Shown here piece after piece: positions 43,710 through 55,491 of a stretch of DNA of 64,000 nt (positions are counted from its first letter, which is position 1; every line of letters starts with the position of its first letter). The stretch lies in assembly GCF_905171775.1 (NCBI RefSeq), contig NC_053489.1, forward strand, positions 392,297,483 to 392,361,482, in the 5' to 3' direction. The stretch comes from Rana temporaria (lineage: Eukaryota > Chordata > Amphibia > Anura > Ranidae). Position numbers and translations under genes: made by a program. The notes beneath the pieces were generated by a model. That model was not told the origin of the DNA and searched no databases. It saw only the letters and a list, made by a program, of their open reading frames with translations.

Positions 43710-44213
43710 TGTCATGATCTGTGTCATGACTCTGGTCACCTGCTGGTGGCACTGTTCTCTTCAGTAACAGGGGTGCAGTTCTGGTGGCCTCCAGCAGGTG
43801 TCGCTCAATACAGATTTGCACAGGTATTTAAGCCCGCCCTAAACTGGAGTTCAGGGCTTCAGTATTTGCTTGTCAGCCTGTTCCCTGCCTGACCTGTTGC
43901 CCATCTGTTCCTGCTTCGCTCCCTGTCCTGGATCCTGTCGCTTATTGACCCCGGCTTGCATTTTGGACTTCGCTGCTCTCTCCTATCCTTGACCCCTGGC
44001 TTGGACCCCGGACTTGCTTATGCCTTATCCCTGCATTACCTGCTTAGTGGTTTTTGGTTGCTGTGTCACGCTTGCTTCCATTGATTGTTTTTCACGTGTG
44101 CTTTTACTTAATAAACATATATATATTTTTCACTATGTTGGTGCCTGTTTCCATTAGTGCAGCCCATTGACCTGTACTCAGTACTCGGATGCCTGCGTGG
44201 GCATCCCCTGACA
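43710..44213 (+). repeat. 3' LTR
   Basis: Same length as the 5' LTR and nearly identical. The AATAAA near 44111 would serve polyadenylation. Confidence 0.95.
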
Positions 44214-44218
44214 ATCAC

Positions 44219-45799
44219 TCCTCATCATCATCGTGCTTGTTCTTTCAGCTGTAGGAAGGTGCTACAGATGCTAGACAATGGAAAGGTTTCCCCGTTTTTT
44301 GTGGGGCTTTTAGGCAGCAATGTCAAAACAGTAAAATACTGGTAGCTATGTAAAAATATTATTTATTGAATAGAAAAAAGCTTGGATGTCGCAGTATATA
44401 AAAGTTACAGCATAAAAACAAATGTAATGGTAAAATATCACATTCCATGGTACATTAGACATATTCATTACACATGATATAGTATTCCATATTGTAGTAC
44501 AATGTTGATCCCCGACGCGTTTCGACCAATTAGGGTCTCTTCAGGGGGATAATTATTTCTAAAAAGTATATCACAAAAATATAAAATGAATATAAAAATA
44601 ATATGTCAGTAATACATCGCATAGATTCTACCAGGAGATATATTTACCGCTAAACATGAAATGGACGATATTGAAGCCACTGAGTAATCCGAGGGGACCC
44701 ATGGGAGCCCCCGCATTCCCGAGGGTGAGGAGTCCACCCATAGGGGTCTTCAAGGAGCCTCAAAAAATTGACACCCCGCCGGCGGAGGAGGAGCCGCCAC
44801 CTGCAATGAATACCCAGAATGGCCATGTATAGTTAATTGAATGAGTAATTACAAAAAAATGCTACAGATGCTTGTCACCAATAACAAAAAATTTTACTTA
44901 TGCTTGTTCTAGTAACTTAAAAAAGAGACTATAGCTGGCACTGCCATTCACCTCTAGCACCTTGTAAAAAGACAAACATTATGTCACGCTCCCTTGGAAG
45001 TAGGCCTGCAACAGGATCTGCATCTGGCATCTTAAATACTTCAACTTCAAACTAGAACAAACAAATGGGAATTTCGCCAAATATTTTAAATACCAAATAG
45101 AGCCTTTACCCAGATTGGTGGCACGTTCCACTGTAGATCTGATTTATGCCATGAAATCAGTCTGAAAAACAGCTTGGAACCAGATTTTACTTTGTCTCCC
45201 TTCTCCTTTCTTGCCACAATACATTTTGGCAGGCACATCTGGCACTGGCTTTTGCTATGGGGAAAAACAACATCCATTCTTGTTGGTGGATTTGGTTCAC
45301 TAAAGAAGTGGAGATTGCTCACTCTGAAAAGCTTAGTAAATAAATAATGTGAATAAGTTTTTTTCTTTGACTTCCCAATCATGTGCAAGAGAGATAAAAA
45401 ACAAAAACATGACTGTGAATGATTAAAGTGAATGCAGCTTTACCATATTGGAGAAAAGTGGTGCACACTTCAATCAGGCATTGTCTCTACTGTATATGTC
45501 TCTATATGAAAAAAGTAAGTAAAAATGTAAACAGGGCAGGTGACACCGTCTGTAAAGGTATGCGGAAGCTACCATGAAAGCAGAAGCAAACTCTGAAAGA
45601 TACAATGGAAAAAAGCAAGGTGCGTCAGACTAAGTGCAGTATGATGAGTATAATTTATTAAAACAACATAAACAGCAAAATGGTTAGTGGTTACTCACAG
45701 AGCAAAAGCATAAGTGGGCGTGTAAACATGTAAGGGTCCGGAGTCCCTGTGTGGTCCATAGGGTAGATGGCTAATACCCAGGGGATCAGGCAGAAATGG
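44219..45799. other. No gene; repeat fragments
   Basis: 44340-44560 carries GATCCCCGACGCGTTTCGAC followed by GGGTCTCTTCAGGGGGA, a motif I recall from dispersed amphibian repeats. The rest, including 45086-45388, shows no recognisable coding sequence. Confidence 0.45.
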
Positions 45800-45988
45800 G
45801 GTGTCTGCAGGGGAATCCTAGAGCTGGCAGGCACCAGTGTGATGTCATTGGCCCAAATTGCTCTCACGTCACTTCTGGTGGATGCTGCACGCTGAGGCGC
45901 ACTTCCAGTTCCGGTCCCGGCTCTCCGGGGGTAGCTACAATTACACAACGCGACTGCCTGCCAGCTCTAGGATTCCCCTGCAGACACC
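45800..45988. repeat. 34-bp perfect inverted repeat
   Basis: 45800-45833 (GGTGTCTGCAGGGGAATCCT on) and 45955-45988 are exact inverse complements around a 121-bp GC-rich loop. Confidence 0.9.
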
Positions 45989-46473
45989 TGCAGAAGGGGG
46001 ATTTTCTTCTAAGATCAGAATTAGGGCATTGGAAGTTAACAAGGGAATTAACTTAGCGAAGCTTTTCCTAATGCAATCCTCACATCTGCCCAACTACAAT
46101 AGACCTCTTATATTATTCAAAAATATATTCTTGGACAAAGACCCATAAAATCCTATACTTCCTTCCAGGATATATTGATTCCACTCAAGATCAGACCTTT
46201 AAAAACAAGAAAAATTTGAAATTTGAAAATTTGAACTCAAGACCATTTTCATGGAAGAATAAAGGCAAGAAAATGTGCACCATATCGCATAAATGCTCTT
46301 GCAATGCTTGCACCCAGGAAACAAACTCTGTAATTTTGGCACCAAACTCCTATGGTTCTACATAAGATTAACTCACACTTACCATCATCATGCTGGAGAT
46401 GCCATCACGGTGAAGGATTTCTAACACATATGATGCCTACACACCATCCTTTTTAAAAAATGATCTAGCAAAG
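45989..46473. other. No gene seen
   Basis: No recognised features. Confidence 0.45.
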
Positions 46474-46842
46474 CGCGGTGACGTACAACACGTACGACGG
46501 CACTATAAAGGGGAAGTTCCATTCGCCTTTGGGCTGCTTTAGCTGATTCCGTGTTAGTAAAAGACAATTCGCGCTTTTTTAGTGCTCCCGTCTCATAACT
46601 TACTTCTGAGCATGCGCAGGTTTTTTACGTCGTTTTAGCCCACACACGATCATTTTTTACAACCCGAAAAAAGACATACGGTAGTTTAAAACGACGTTAA
46701 AAAATGCAGCATGTTCGAAAAAATTTTTTGTCGTTTTTCAGAACCTGAAAAATTATGTGAAGCCCACACATGATCATTTTAAATGACATTTTTGAAAAAC
46801 AACATTTTTTTCATGCTGAAAAATGATCATGTGTACGCGGCA
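46474..46842. mobile_element. GGCC-GTACACACG MITE, copy G (left end lost)
   Basis: The right end GATCATGTGTACGCGGC matches the family terminus, and inner words CCCACACACGATCATTTTTT and AAAAATGATCATGTG form inverted pairs. No matching left terminus is found. Confidence 0.6.
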
Positions 46843-47752
46843 GTAGACCATTACATATGTTTGTAATTACAGAATTTGCCTGGAGTCACCCCAGGCCTCT
46901 GTCTTTTCAATTTTAATTATGTATTAATTGTATAATTTGTTACATGTAATCCATTTTCCTTTTACACTATATGTATGTTAATTGTATTGTACCAAGACAG
47001 TCCTTAATTTTTAGGGGGGGGGAGTCAACCTCAGCCACTGTCCCTTGTTCCCTTTTTCCCCATCCTCTTTTGTGGTATTTGAAATAAAAAAATAATAATA
47101 ATATAGCAAACACAATTGCAACACAAGCCCTATTGTATTATAACATTAAAAAGTACCTTTCCTTTTCAATCAGCAGTGCTGTCATTTTCTGTAAAATTCA
47201 GGCAATATGGCAACCTGGAGGTGTTCTGTACACAGATGGTGGACGGAAAGCTCCACCAGAATTGTCATTTCCTGTTTGGTTGATTGGCTCACTGATTTTA
47301 TCAGAAGTCTGCCCCGAGATACAAATCTGATTTTGGGCATCCTCACATCCTTGCAAGAAAAATGTCAACATTAACCAAAGGGCTAATAACGTCTAAAGGG
47401 ATTCAGATCCTGCCACTATCCTCATGAGAACCCTACAAGTGCAGCAGCTGATCAGTATTGAAAAAGTCACTTCTATTCACATTCAATGAACACATGGACA
47501 CAAAAAAATAGCTATTTCTTCAGAATAACAAAAGGTAGGAATCTGCAATGTATCCCTGCAATGTATAGCTCTGCAATGTACATAGATTACCCAAGAGGGG
47601 GAAAAAAAAAATTCTCAACAAAATGTTTTCATTTTTAGGATCAAACCTGCATTCTGCGTGTCATTTTTAAAATGTGGCCTACTCCAACTTCTGAAATGCT
47701 GTCTATGAAGCAATACAATACTTCTTAATATTTTCTGTAAAATATGCACACT
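46843..47752. other. No gene seen
   Basis: AT-rich sequence without recognisable coding regions or repeats. Confidence 0.45.
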
Positions 47753-48763
47753 TTAACCACTTCCCGACCGCCGCATGTATATGTACGTCCACAGAATGGC
47801 ACGTACAGGCAAATGGGCGTACAGGTACGTCCTTGTCTTCTAGCGGGTGGGGGGTCCGATCGTGACCCCCCCCCCCCCGCTACATGCGGCGGTCGGGTTC
47901 CCTCGGGGAGCGATCCGGGACGACGGCGCGTCTATTTGTTTATAGCCGCTCCGTCGCGATCGCTCCCCGGAGCTGAAGAACGGGGAGAGCCGTATGTAAA
48001 CACGGCTTCCCCGTGCTTCACTGTGGCGGCGTATCGATCGAGTGATCCCTTATAAAAGGGAGACTCGATCGATGACGTCAGTCCTACAGCCACACCCCCC
48101 TACAGTTGTAAACACACACTAGGTGTACCCTAACTCCTACAGCGCCCCCTGTGGTTAACTCCCAAACTGCAACTGTCATTTCCACAGTAAACAATGCAAT
48201 TTAAATGCATTTTTTGCTGTGAAAATGACAATGGTCCCAAAAATGTGTCAAAATTGTCCGAAGTGTCCGCCATAATGTCGCAGTCACTAAAAAAATCGCT
48301 GATCGCCACCATTAGTAGTAAAAAAAAAATAATTAATAAAAATGCAATAAAACTATCCCCTATTTTGTAAACGCTATACATTTTGCGCAAACCAATCGAT
48401 AAAAGCTTATTGCGATTTTTTTTACTAAAAATAGGTCGAAGAATACGTATCGGCCTAAACTGAGGGAAACATTTTTTTAGATATGTTTTTGGGCGATATT
48501 TATTATAACAAAAAGTAAAAAATATTGCATTTTTTTCAAAATTGTCGCTCTATTTTTGTTTATAGCACAAAAAAATAAAAACCGCAGAGGTGATCAAATA
48601 CCACCAAAAGAAAGCTCTATTTGTGGGGGAAAAAAGGACGCCAATTTTGTTTGGGAGCCACGTCGCACGACCGCGCAATTGTTTGTTAAAGCGACGCAGT
48701 GCCGAATCGCAAAACCTGGCCTGGGCATTTAGCTGCCTAAAGGTCCGGGGCTTAAGTGGTTAA
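47753..48763 (+). mobile_element. TTAA-family element, copy 4 (full length)
   Basis: TTAA CCACTTCCCGACC and GGGGCTTAAGTGG TTAA give inverted ends at TTAA targets; 1011 bp. The right half matches 1-424. The minus frame at 48130-48390 resembles the frame in copy 2 but begins with TTG. Confidence 0.88.
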
Positions 48764-48847
48764 AGCCAAAATTTAGGTAAAAATTTTATGTTATGAGTAG
48801 AGAAGGCCGATCTTTCATTTGTCTGCCTGTCTTCGATTCATAAAATG

Positions 48848-49529
48848 AAATAATTACAGCGCTCACAAAAGTGTATACATCACAAAAGAATATGATGATA
48901 AGTGAAAAAATCAATCAAAATATAAAGTGAATAAAAAACATCCATTTACAACGTGCATCTTTTCTCCAAACTTCAAGGATTATCACACAATAGAATGGAC
49001 CCCTAGCTTTTCAGCCTAAGGGTCATTCAGGCTAGAATGCTGGCCTTGAATGGCAATTCACAGAAGGATCCAATGAAGATCTCCACCAATCATGATGGTC
49101 ATAAGTTGGTAATGACACCAAAAATAAAAAGAAGGGATGGATAGTGAAGTACAGTTGACGGGTGTTTATTGCATAAAAACGTTGGTACTTACAAAAAAAG
49201 GATTTAAACACGCATATCACATTGCTGGGATACAATCCAGGAAACGCTTTATCCAGCGTGCGTTCCACTGAAACCGGAAGTGACGTAGTTTGGACGTCAT
49301 CACGTTTCGCCGTCCCACAAGGCGTCATAAAGGACCTCTATTTGGTGAGTGGGGACACTGGAGGGGTGTGTGGTATACCTTGAAGTTTGGAGCACACCTG
49401 CCCTTTAATGATTGGAGAAAAGATGCACATTGTATATGGACGTTTTTTATTTGCTTTATATTTTGATTGATTTTTTCACTTATCACTTATTTTGTGATGT
49501 ATACACTTTTGTAAGCGCTGTAATTATTT
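48848..49529. mobile_element. Inverted-repeat element (AAATAATTACAGCGC ends)
   Basis: AAATAATTACAGCGCTCACA followed by AAAGTGTATACATCACAAAA is matched by its inverse at the right end. Homology extends about 110 bp through the CATCTTTTCTCCAAACTTCA-type segment. No transposase. The central CGTTTCGCCGTCCCACAAGG resembles the motif at 44515. Confidence 0.8.
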
Positions 49530-49578
49530 AATTTTTTTTAGCCAAGTGTACAGCAGCTGCAATTATTAATATTCTTAT

Positions 49579-50630
49579 TGTAGCGGCCTGCTCCTGTTGG
49601 GCTGGCGCTGCTTTAAATTTAGAAGGGAGTCTGAGTGTTAGTTGACTCAGACACGTATAATTTTGGCTAAATTTGTCTTTTGTTCCAGCCGTGACTGTGC
49701 TGAGAGTGACCACCATTCTTCGCCTGGGGTGCTGTTACCACGCCAGGCCAAGGGTGGCAGCAGCTAAGTCAGGGTGATATTGGGTGTCTCCCCTCGGCAA
49801 CCAATCAGTGGGGGTTGATCGTCCTGCTGTGCATGCTGGGGAGGGGTACTTAAGGAACAGACGCCACTGGACCTGGGTCGTCGATCCCTGGTCTGTCGTC
49901 CCACAACCTCATGGCTCTCCTGGCTGGGGGTGCGTGCTCCTGCAATCCTGGCTCCGGGACCAAGTTGGTCCGGGGTTGTGATCTGTTGAGTAGGCCCAGT
50001 AGTCAGACTGGGTTTACGGTTTCAAGGTGATCCTGTGCTGTCCGTCCTGGAGGGAGGAAGCTGCTTGATGAAAGACCTATCTTGGAGAGGACCAAGCAAG
50101 AGGCTGGTATCTCAGGAGAGGCCTGGAAACTTCATCGAAGGATGCACCATGTACTCAGAGGCTTGATGGTGATCGCCTATCAGACTTGAATCCTGCAGAA
50201 ATTAATCTGAAGAGATCCGGGTGCTAAATCCTGTGTTAGGGGATTCTGGGTCGAAAGTGTCCCTACTCAAGGGGGGGTCTGTGGCAGAGACTGTGCTTTG
50301 TTCCATGCGCCATTCCGGATGCTAGGCCAGTGAGAAGGGCCTATCCGGGTGCGCAAGACCCACTCTGGCTAGAGTGGCAACAAAAGCTGTGTTGCTGGAA
50401 GCAGGAGTGTTTCCGGATTGAAATTATGCACCTGAACCTATCTACCTGTTTACCCTTCCATCCCTTCAACCACTTTCCTTACCAAGTTCTACAAATAAAT
50501 CCTAGAAAAAGAAGTGTAAAGTGTGGACATTGAACTTAATCAACTCTCATCTACCACCCTGGACGGCGAGAAGATAGAGGTAACATGCCGCCCGAAAATA
50601 TCCAGCAGCTCCTTCGAGGGTAGTGCTACA
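49579..50630 (+). mobile_element. Solo LTR of the TGTAGCGC family
   Basis: It begins TGTAGCGGCCTGCTCCTGTTG, ends GGGTAGTGCTACA, and is flanked by a 4-bp TTAT duplication (49575-49578 and 50631-50634). It has promoter-like GGTACTTAAG near 49844 and AATAAA near 50497. No primer site follows, so it arose by LTR-LTR recombination. A 4-bp duplication fits retrovirus-type integrases. Confidence 0.85.
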
Positions 50631-51257
50631 TTATTATTTATTTTTCACTTCTAGCGTGAGCATAATAATAATATTTTTTTTTACTGTCTTCAATTTATAG
50701 ACTGCCTTTATTTAATATGCATTTTTCAAATGTTCTAGGTGAAAAGAGGCCAGATTTATGCATGGGTCCATGTCAGCACTTAGACAAAGTTTTAGAGGCT
50801 TACAAAAGTTTTGGTGGTTTATGCTGGTTCTTTTATGGTGAGGATTACTATTAAACTGGCCTTCTTCCACTAATACTCGTTTTTTTTGTAACTAAGGAAA
50901 GGGGGTTGCTTTTCCTTTAATGCATCACAATAAAAGTTCCCCAAATCCTGCAAATTTAAAAAATAATATTCTTTTTGCTCTTTAAAAAATAAATCTGTGT
51001 TATAAACACCATTGTCTGAGAAGGAGTTTTTCCTCATGAGCACCAAATCCAGTGAGCCTGGAAAAAATGCTTGTCTGGTTAGAAATGTGCCCCCAAACCA
51101 GCTGATCAATCAGCTAGTCATTAATGGTTTGCAGAAAGTGCTTATTTACCTCCTTTTTTTATGAACAAAGCGGTTTGTGAGTTGATAATTTAAAGTCTGT
51201 GGATGAGATGCCTAACATTATCTTTTCTAGATCTGTTGTGGCTGCTGCTTCCAACTC
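50631..51257. other. No gene seen
   Basis: AT-rich, no recognised features. Confidence 0.45.
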
Positions 51258-51261
51258 TTAA

Positions 51262-51861
51262 AGCGGAGGTTCACCCAAATAACATTTATATAAGACCAAA
51301 TTCTTTATACTACCAGCATGTACAGTCGACACTTTTTTTTTTCCTTAGGCTGTACATACCTTATAATCTATATTTGCAATCCGGCTTCTGGGTACTTCTC
51401 CTGCGGGAGAAGGCGTTTCCAAGCTGAGCCACAATGTAATCTGGGCGTTCGCCCAGATGATTGATGTCTATCAGAAAATGTTCCGAAAGGAGTTTCCGAA
51501 AGATAAAGGTAAAGCTGCGAGTCGGCTCTATACGCCGTGTAGAGCTGACTCGCCCCTTTACATGTTCGGCTCCTTTCGGAAACTCCGTGACGCGCCTACG
51601 CAATACGGGGGGCGGGGCCTTATCCGCCGGGGGGAACATTTTCTGATAGACATCAATCATCTGGGCGAACAACCAGATTACATTGCGGCTCAGCTTGGAA
51701 ACGCCTACTCCTGCGGGAGAAGTACCCGGAAGCTGGATTGCAAATATAGATTATAAAGTATGTACAGCCTAAAAAAAAAAAAAAAAAAAAGTACCGACTG
51801 TACATGCTGGTAGTATAAAGAATTTGGTCTTATATAAATGTTATTTGGGTGAACCTCCGCT
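51262..51861. mobile_element. Palindromic TTAA fold-back element
   Basis: AGCGGAGGTTCACCCAAATA and its inverse lie inside TTAA at 51258-51261 and 51862-51865. The arms of about 230-280 bp stay nearly complementary into the centre (TTTCTGATAGACATCAATCA on both arms). Look-alike open frames on the two strands follow from the symmetry. A one-sided A run at about 51770 differs from the T run on the other arm. Confidence 0.92.
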
Positions 51862-51865
51862 TTAA

Positions 51866-53114
51866 TTCAGGCCTATTTCTGCTAGATAAAAAATTAGGTG
51901 TCAAAGCCAAAACAATGTGAAAACCCCTATTTTTAAAGTTGAAATTAATCAGATTGGGATGCTGATGCTGTATTTATAAGCCAACAGTAGGACAATCAAT
52001 AAACAGGTGAGGCCAGAATACAGTCTTGATGTTGTCAGTGAGAATCATTATGTAAAGGATCATCACTTAAAGCTTAAAGGCATCTCAAAACATGTATTAG
52101 AAAGGAATTGTATCAAAGTTGCATAAAAACAGCAGACAGCTGCTGAATTGGTTGTGTTTCTTTTCTAATTAGCTTTGTAGACTTACAGTAGCAGCACCCT
52201 ATCTAATTCATTTCATTTAAAAAAAAAAAAAAATTTTTAGGTAGTGTCGTGGTCTAGAGTCAGGCTCTGAAGCCAGTGGCTATAGCGGTTAAGAAATTCA
52301 CAATTAGTAGCTGGAGGGGATCAGATGGAAGCATAGACGATGAACTAGTCAAAAGTCGGTAAAGTGTGGTAGCACAGATATGAACAGCAGCAGGAGTGAC
52401 AAAAGCGAGATAATGACTGAAGAAAGTGCAATAATCTGTCAAAAAGTGGAAAGGCATGGCTAAAATATGAAGTTCATGGGAGGAGAAAAGAGTTCAAGGT
52501 TCATGAGAAACAAGTGCAGCACCCTTCTACATAGGTGTTAGGAATTCGATTAGTTAACATTAGAATTTTGATTTAGTTGCCACATTATAGTGAGTGAAGC
52601 TGTAATTGTTAGGAAAAAGTACAGTTTGCTCACTGTACTCAGTGAAGCTGCAATCTGCCAGTCAGGTCTGCCCATTGTTTTCAGCTGCTGCCGGTCTGGT
52701 CTATAGCTTCCTCTGTATCCAGGGAGCTTGAGAAGTTTCTGAAATATAGGTGTGGAGCTATGCAGATAGCAGCATGAATATTGATACAGCCCTTGCCTAT
52801 CCCAGAGAGGCAGGGTCTGATGGCATGCTGGGAATCTTTATATATTCTGTAAGCACACTGAGCTCAGGGTCATTTCCCAGAGTGGACTCGTCCAGCCTGT
52901 GCATGCTGCCCTGCTGCTCTGTTGCTGTGAGGCCTCAGGTGCACAACCTGAGGGCCTGCATACTGAGACTCTTGAGCTAAAGAGTCTGTCTGCAGAAGAT
53001 CTAGTCTGGTATCACCAAAGTAAGGTGTCACTTGGAAGTTGGCATCTAGCTGTTCCTTGGGCCTTTGTGCTTTTGCCAACCCTCTGGTACTAGAGAAAGT
53101 CAGTTGTAGCTCTA
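51866..53114. other. No gene; possible LTR-like remnant
   Basis: 52517-53100 begins TGCAGCACCCTTC and has GC-richer, LTR-like composition with ATATATTC near 52840, but no matching end or partner was found. 51866-52516 shows nothing. Confidence 0.3.
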
Positions 53115-53204
53115 TTTAACCTCCCTGTCGATATTAATATGTCAGATTTTTTATGCTGAAAACGGTACACTGTTTCGCATGAAAATTTGGCGTTCAGCAC
53201 TGGG
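53115..53204 (+). repeat. Left end of a TTAA-type repeat
   Basis: TTTAACCTCCCTGTCGATAT and CATGAAAATTTGGCGTT look like the start of another TTAA repeat, cut short by the LINE. Confidence 0.45.
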
Positions 53205-53420
53205 CTGACTTTTCATCGGGGTGCAACCCATATGCTAAAGATGGTTTGCATTTGAATGGAAGGGGGTCTGCTGTGCTGCAGGAGAGGTTTATGGGAAGGC
53301 TGGAGGAGCATTTAAACTAGGGTTGAGGGGGGAGGGTGAACTAGAATTACATCGGGCACACAGGTCAGTTGGGGGTCAGACATTAATGGAGAGCGGAATG
53401 AGGATATATGGGGGAGGGTT

Positions 53421-54126
53421 ATGGCAATTGACAAGAAAGTTCCCATGTTGCAAACAGCCTTTGGAAACTATAGTGCCATTTGTACTACTAAAAATTATAT
53501 GAAAAACACCAGAGAAAAATGTAATAATAGATTAAAGTGTTTGTTCACCAATGCCAAAATAGGCGCGTTGGAAGCTCTGGTGTATAAGGAGAGCTATGAT
53601 GTAATGGGTATTGCTGAAACTTGGCTTCAGTCCTCACATGACTGGGCTAATAATATTCCTGGCTATGCACTCTTTCAGGGAGACAGGGTAAAAAGGAAAG
53701 GTGGCGGGGTCTGTCTCTATGTGAGAAGTGATCTCAAAGCAAGTATGAAAGAGGACCTGGTGGATGGAGAGTGTAATGAGTCTGAAGCATTATGGGTGGA
53801 ACTGCATACAGAACTGCGTAGTTCAAAGTTAATCATTGGAGTTTGTTATAGACCACCCAATGTTAACGAGCTCCTTGCACAGATGAAAAGGGCTACAAGG
53901 GCTGGGACGGTGATAAAAATTAGGGATTTTAACTACCCAAAAATTGACTGGAGTAATGGCACTGCTGGGACAGTTAAAGGGGAAAAATTTGAAAACCTAT
54001 TGCAGGACAATTTTATGGTCCCATTTATTGAGGCCCCAACTAGGAATGATGCTCTGTTGGACCTGGTAATCTCAAACCATGCAGAGCTTATTACTAATGT
54101 TCAGATAAAGGAACACCTGGGTAGCT
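53421..54126 (+). pseudogene. CR1 endonuclease domain (ORF2, 5' part)
   Basis: Motifs in order are IGALEALVYKESYDVMGIAE then TWL (catalytic Glu), GGGVCLYVRSDL, ALWVEL, IIGVCYRPPN, RDFNYPKIDW (normally GDFN; Gly to Arg) and LDLVISN. It lacks the final SDH block because the frame hits a stop (54126-54128) at the hairpin junction. The frame opens with TTG; an ATG lies at 53442. In life it would nick target DNA for target-primed reverse transcription. Confidence 0.88.
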
Positions 54127-54144
54127 AACCAGGTGTTCCTTTAT
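54105..54144. repeat. 16-bp inverted repeat at the LINE deletion junction
   Basis: ATAAAGGAACACCTGG (54105-54120) and CCAGGTGTTCCTTTAT (54129-54144) flank an 8-nt loop. It lies exactly where the endonuclease end and RT start are missing. Confidence 0.9.
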
Positions 54145-54148
54145 AAAG

Positions 54149-55491
54149 GTGGATAAAGCACATGGGCCTGATGGCATCCACCCACGGATCCTAAAAGAAT
54201 TGAGCTCTGTAATTTCAAAGCCATTGTATCTAATTTTTAGGGACTCATTATTGACGGGAATAGTACCACTGGGTGAGCGCAGGGCCAATGTGGTGCATAT
54301 ATTTAAAAAGGGAACAAAGTCTTTACCAAGTAACTATAGACCTGTTAGTTTAACTTCTATAGCTGGGAAGATACTGGAGAGATTAAGAAAAAGACCACAT
54401 AGAAGAGTTCTTGCTGGAAAAAAACTATTTAAGCAACAGACAGGATTCATGAAAGACAGAAGTTGTCAGACAAACCTGATTTATTTTTATGAAGAGGTAA
54501 GTAAAACCTTGGATAGAGGCGTGGCAGTGGACGTGGTATACTTGGATTTTGCAAAATCGTTCGATACAGTTCCCCACACACGGCTCATGTCAGGTTATCA
54601 GTGGTGTACCCCAAGGTTCAGTGTTGGGACCCTTACTTTTTAATATCTTTATAAATTATATATTCTGGGATCAAAAGTAACATTTCTGTCTTTGCAGATG
54701 ACACCAAGCTATGTAGTGGAATAACGTCCTTACAGAATGTCATCAATTTATAAGCTGACCTCAATGCTCTGTCTAATTGGGCAACTATGTGGCAGATGAG
54801 GTTTAATGTTAATAAATGTAAAGTTATGCACTTAGGGGCTAACAATATGCATGCATCATACATACTAGGGGGAGTACAACTGGGGACATCCATAGTGGAG
54901 GAGGATCTGGGGGTTTTGGTAGATCATAAGCTCAATAATGGCATGCAATGCAAAGCTGTGGTTTCCAAAGCGAGCAAAGTCCTTTCTTGTATTAAGAGAG
55001 GTATGGACTCCAGAGAGAGAGATATAATTTTGCCCCTGTACAAATCATTAGTAAGACCTCATCTGGAATATGCAGTTCAGTTTTGGGCACCAGTTCATAA
55101 AAAGGATATCGGGGAACTGGAGAAGGTGCAGAGAAGGGCAACCAAACTGGTAAGAGGCATGGAGGAGCTCAGCTATGAGGAAAGATTAGAGGAACTGAAT
55201 TTATTCACTCTTGAGAAGAGGAGAATAAGGGGGAATATGATCAACATGTACAAATATATAAGGGGTCCATATCGTGAACTTGGTGTTGAGTTATTCACTT
55301 TACGGTCAACACAAAAGACAAAGGGGCACTCTTTACGTCTAGAGGAAAAAAGATTTCATCTCCAAATACGGAAAGGTTTCTTCACAGTAAGAGCTGTGAA
55401 AATGTGGAACAGACTCCCTCCAGAGGTGGTTCTGGCCAGCTCAGTAGATTGCTTTAATAAAGGTCTGGATACTTTCCTAAATTATACATAA
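54149..55491 (+). pseudogene. CR1 reverse transcriptase (ORF2, 3' part), broken
   Basis: The first frame gives KAHGPDGIHPRILKEL, NYRPVSLTSIAGKILERL, QQTGFMKDRSCQTNL and YLDFAKSFDTVPH (first catalytic Asp). It then jumps to VISGVPQGSVLGPLLFNIF in another frame. Sequence between these (normally about 40 residues) is missing. ADDTKL (54699 on) carries the catalytic pair, followed by WQMRFNVNKCKVMHLG, LEKVQRRATKLVRG, LNLFTLEKRRIRG and WNRLPPEVV to the stop at 55491. No active enzyme. Confidence 0.92.

Larger units (their letters stand above)
39604..44213 (+). mobile_element. Young non-autonomous LTR retrotransposon
   Basis: Two 504-bp LTRs (39604-40107 and 43710-44213) start TGTCATGATC and end CCCCTGACA. 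They differ at one base I could find (CTCGG/CCCGG), and a perfect ATCAC duplication lies at 39599-39603 and 44214-44218. The 3602-bp interior has a primer site, a gag-like ORF, a large coding minisatellite and a polypurine tract, but no protease, reverse transcriptase, RNase H or integrase. It must rely on an autonomous relative. The near-identical LTRs imply a recent insertion. Confidence 0.95.

Noticed and set aside
48130..48390. 86-codon minus frame with hydrophobic segment, similar to 20918-21106
   Set aside because: It starts at TTG, has no ATG, and comes from a non-coding repeat; the likeness reflects repeat identity.
51361..51756. Paired look-alike ORFs on both strands
   Set aside because: They are the two strands of one palindrome.
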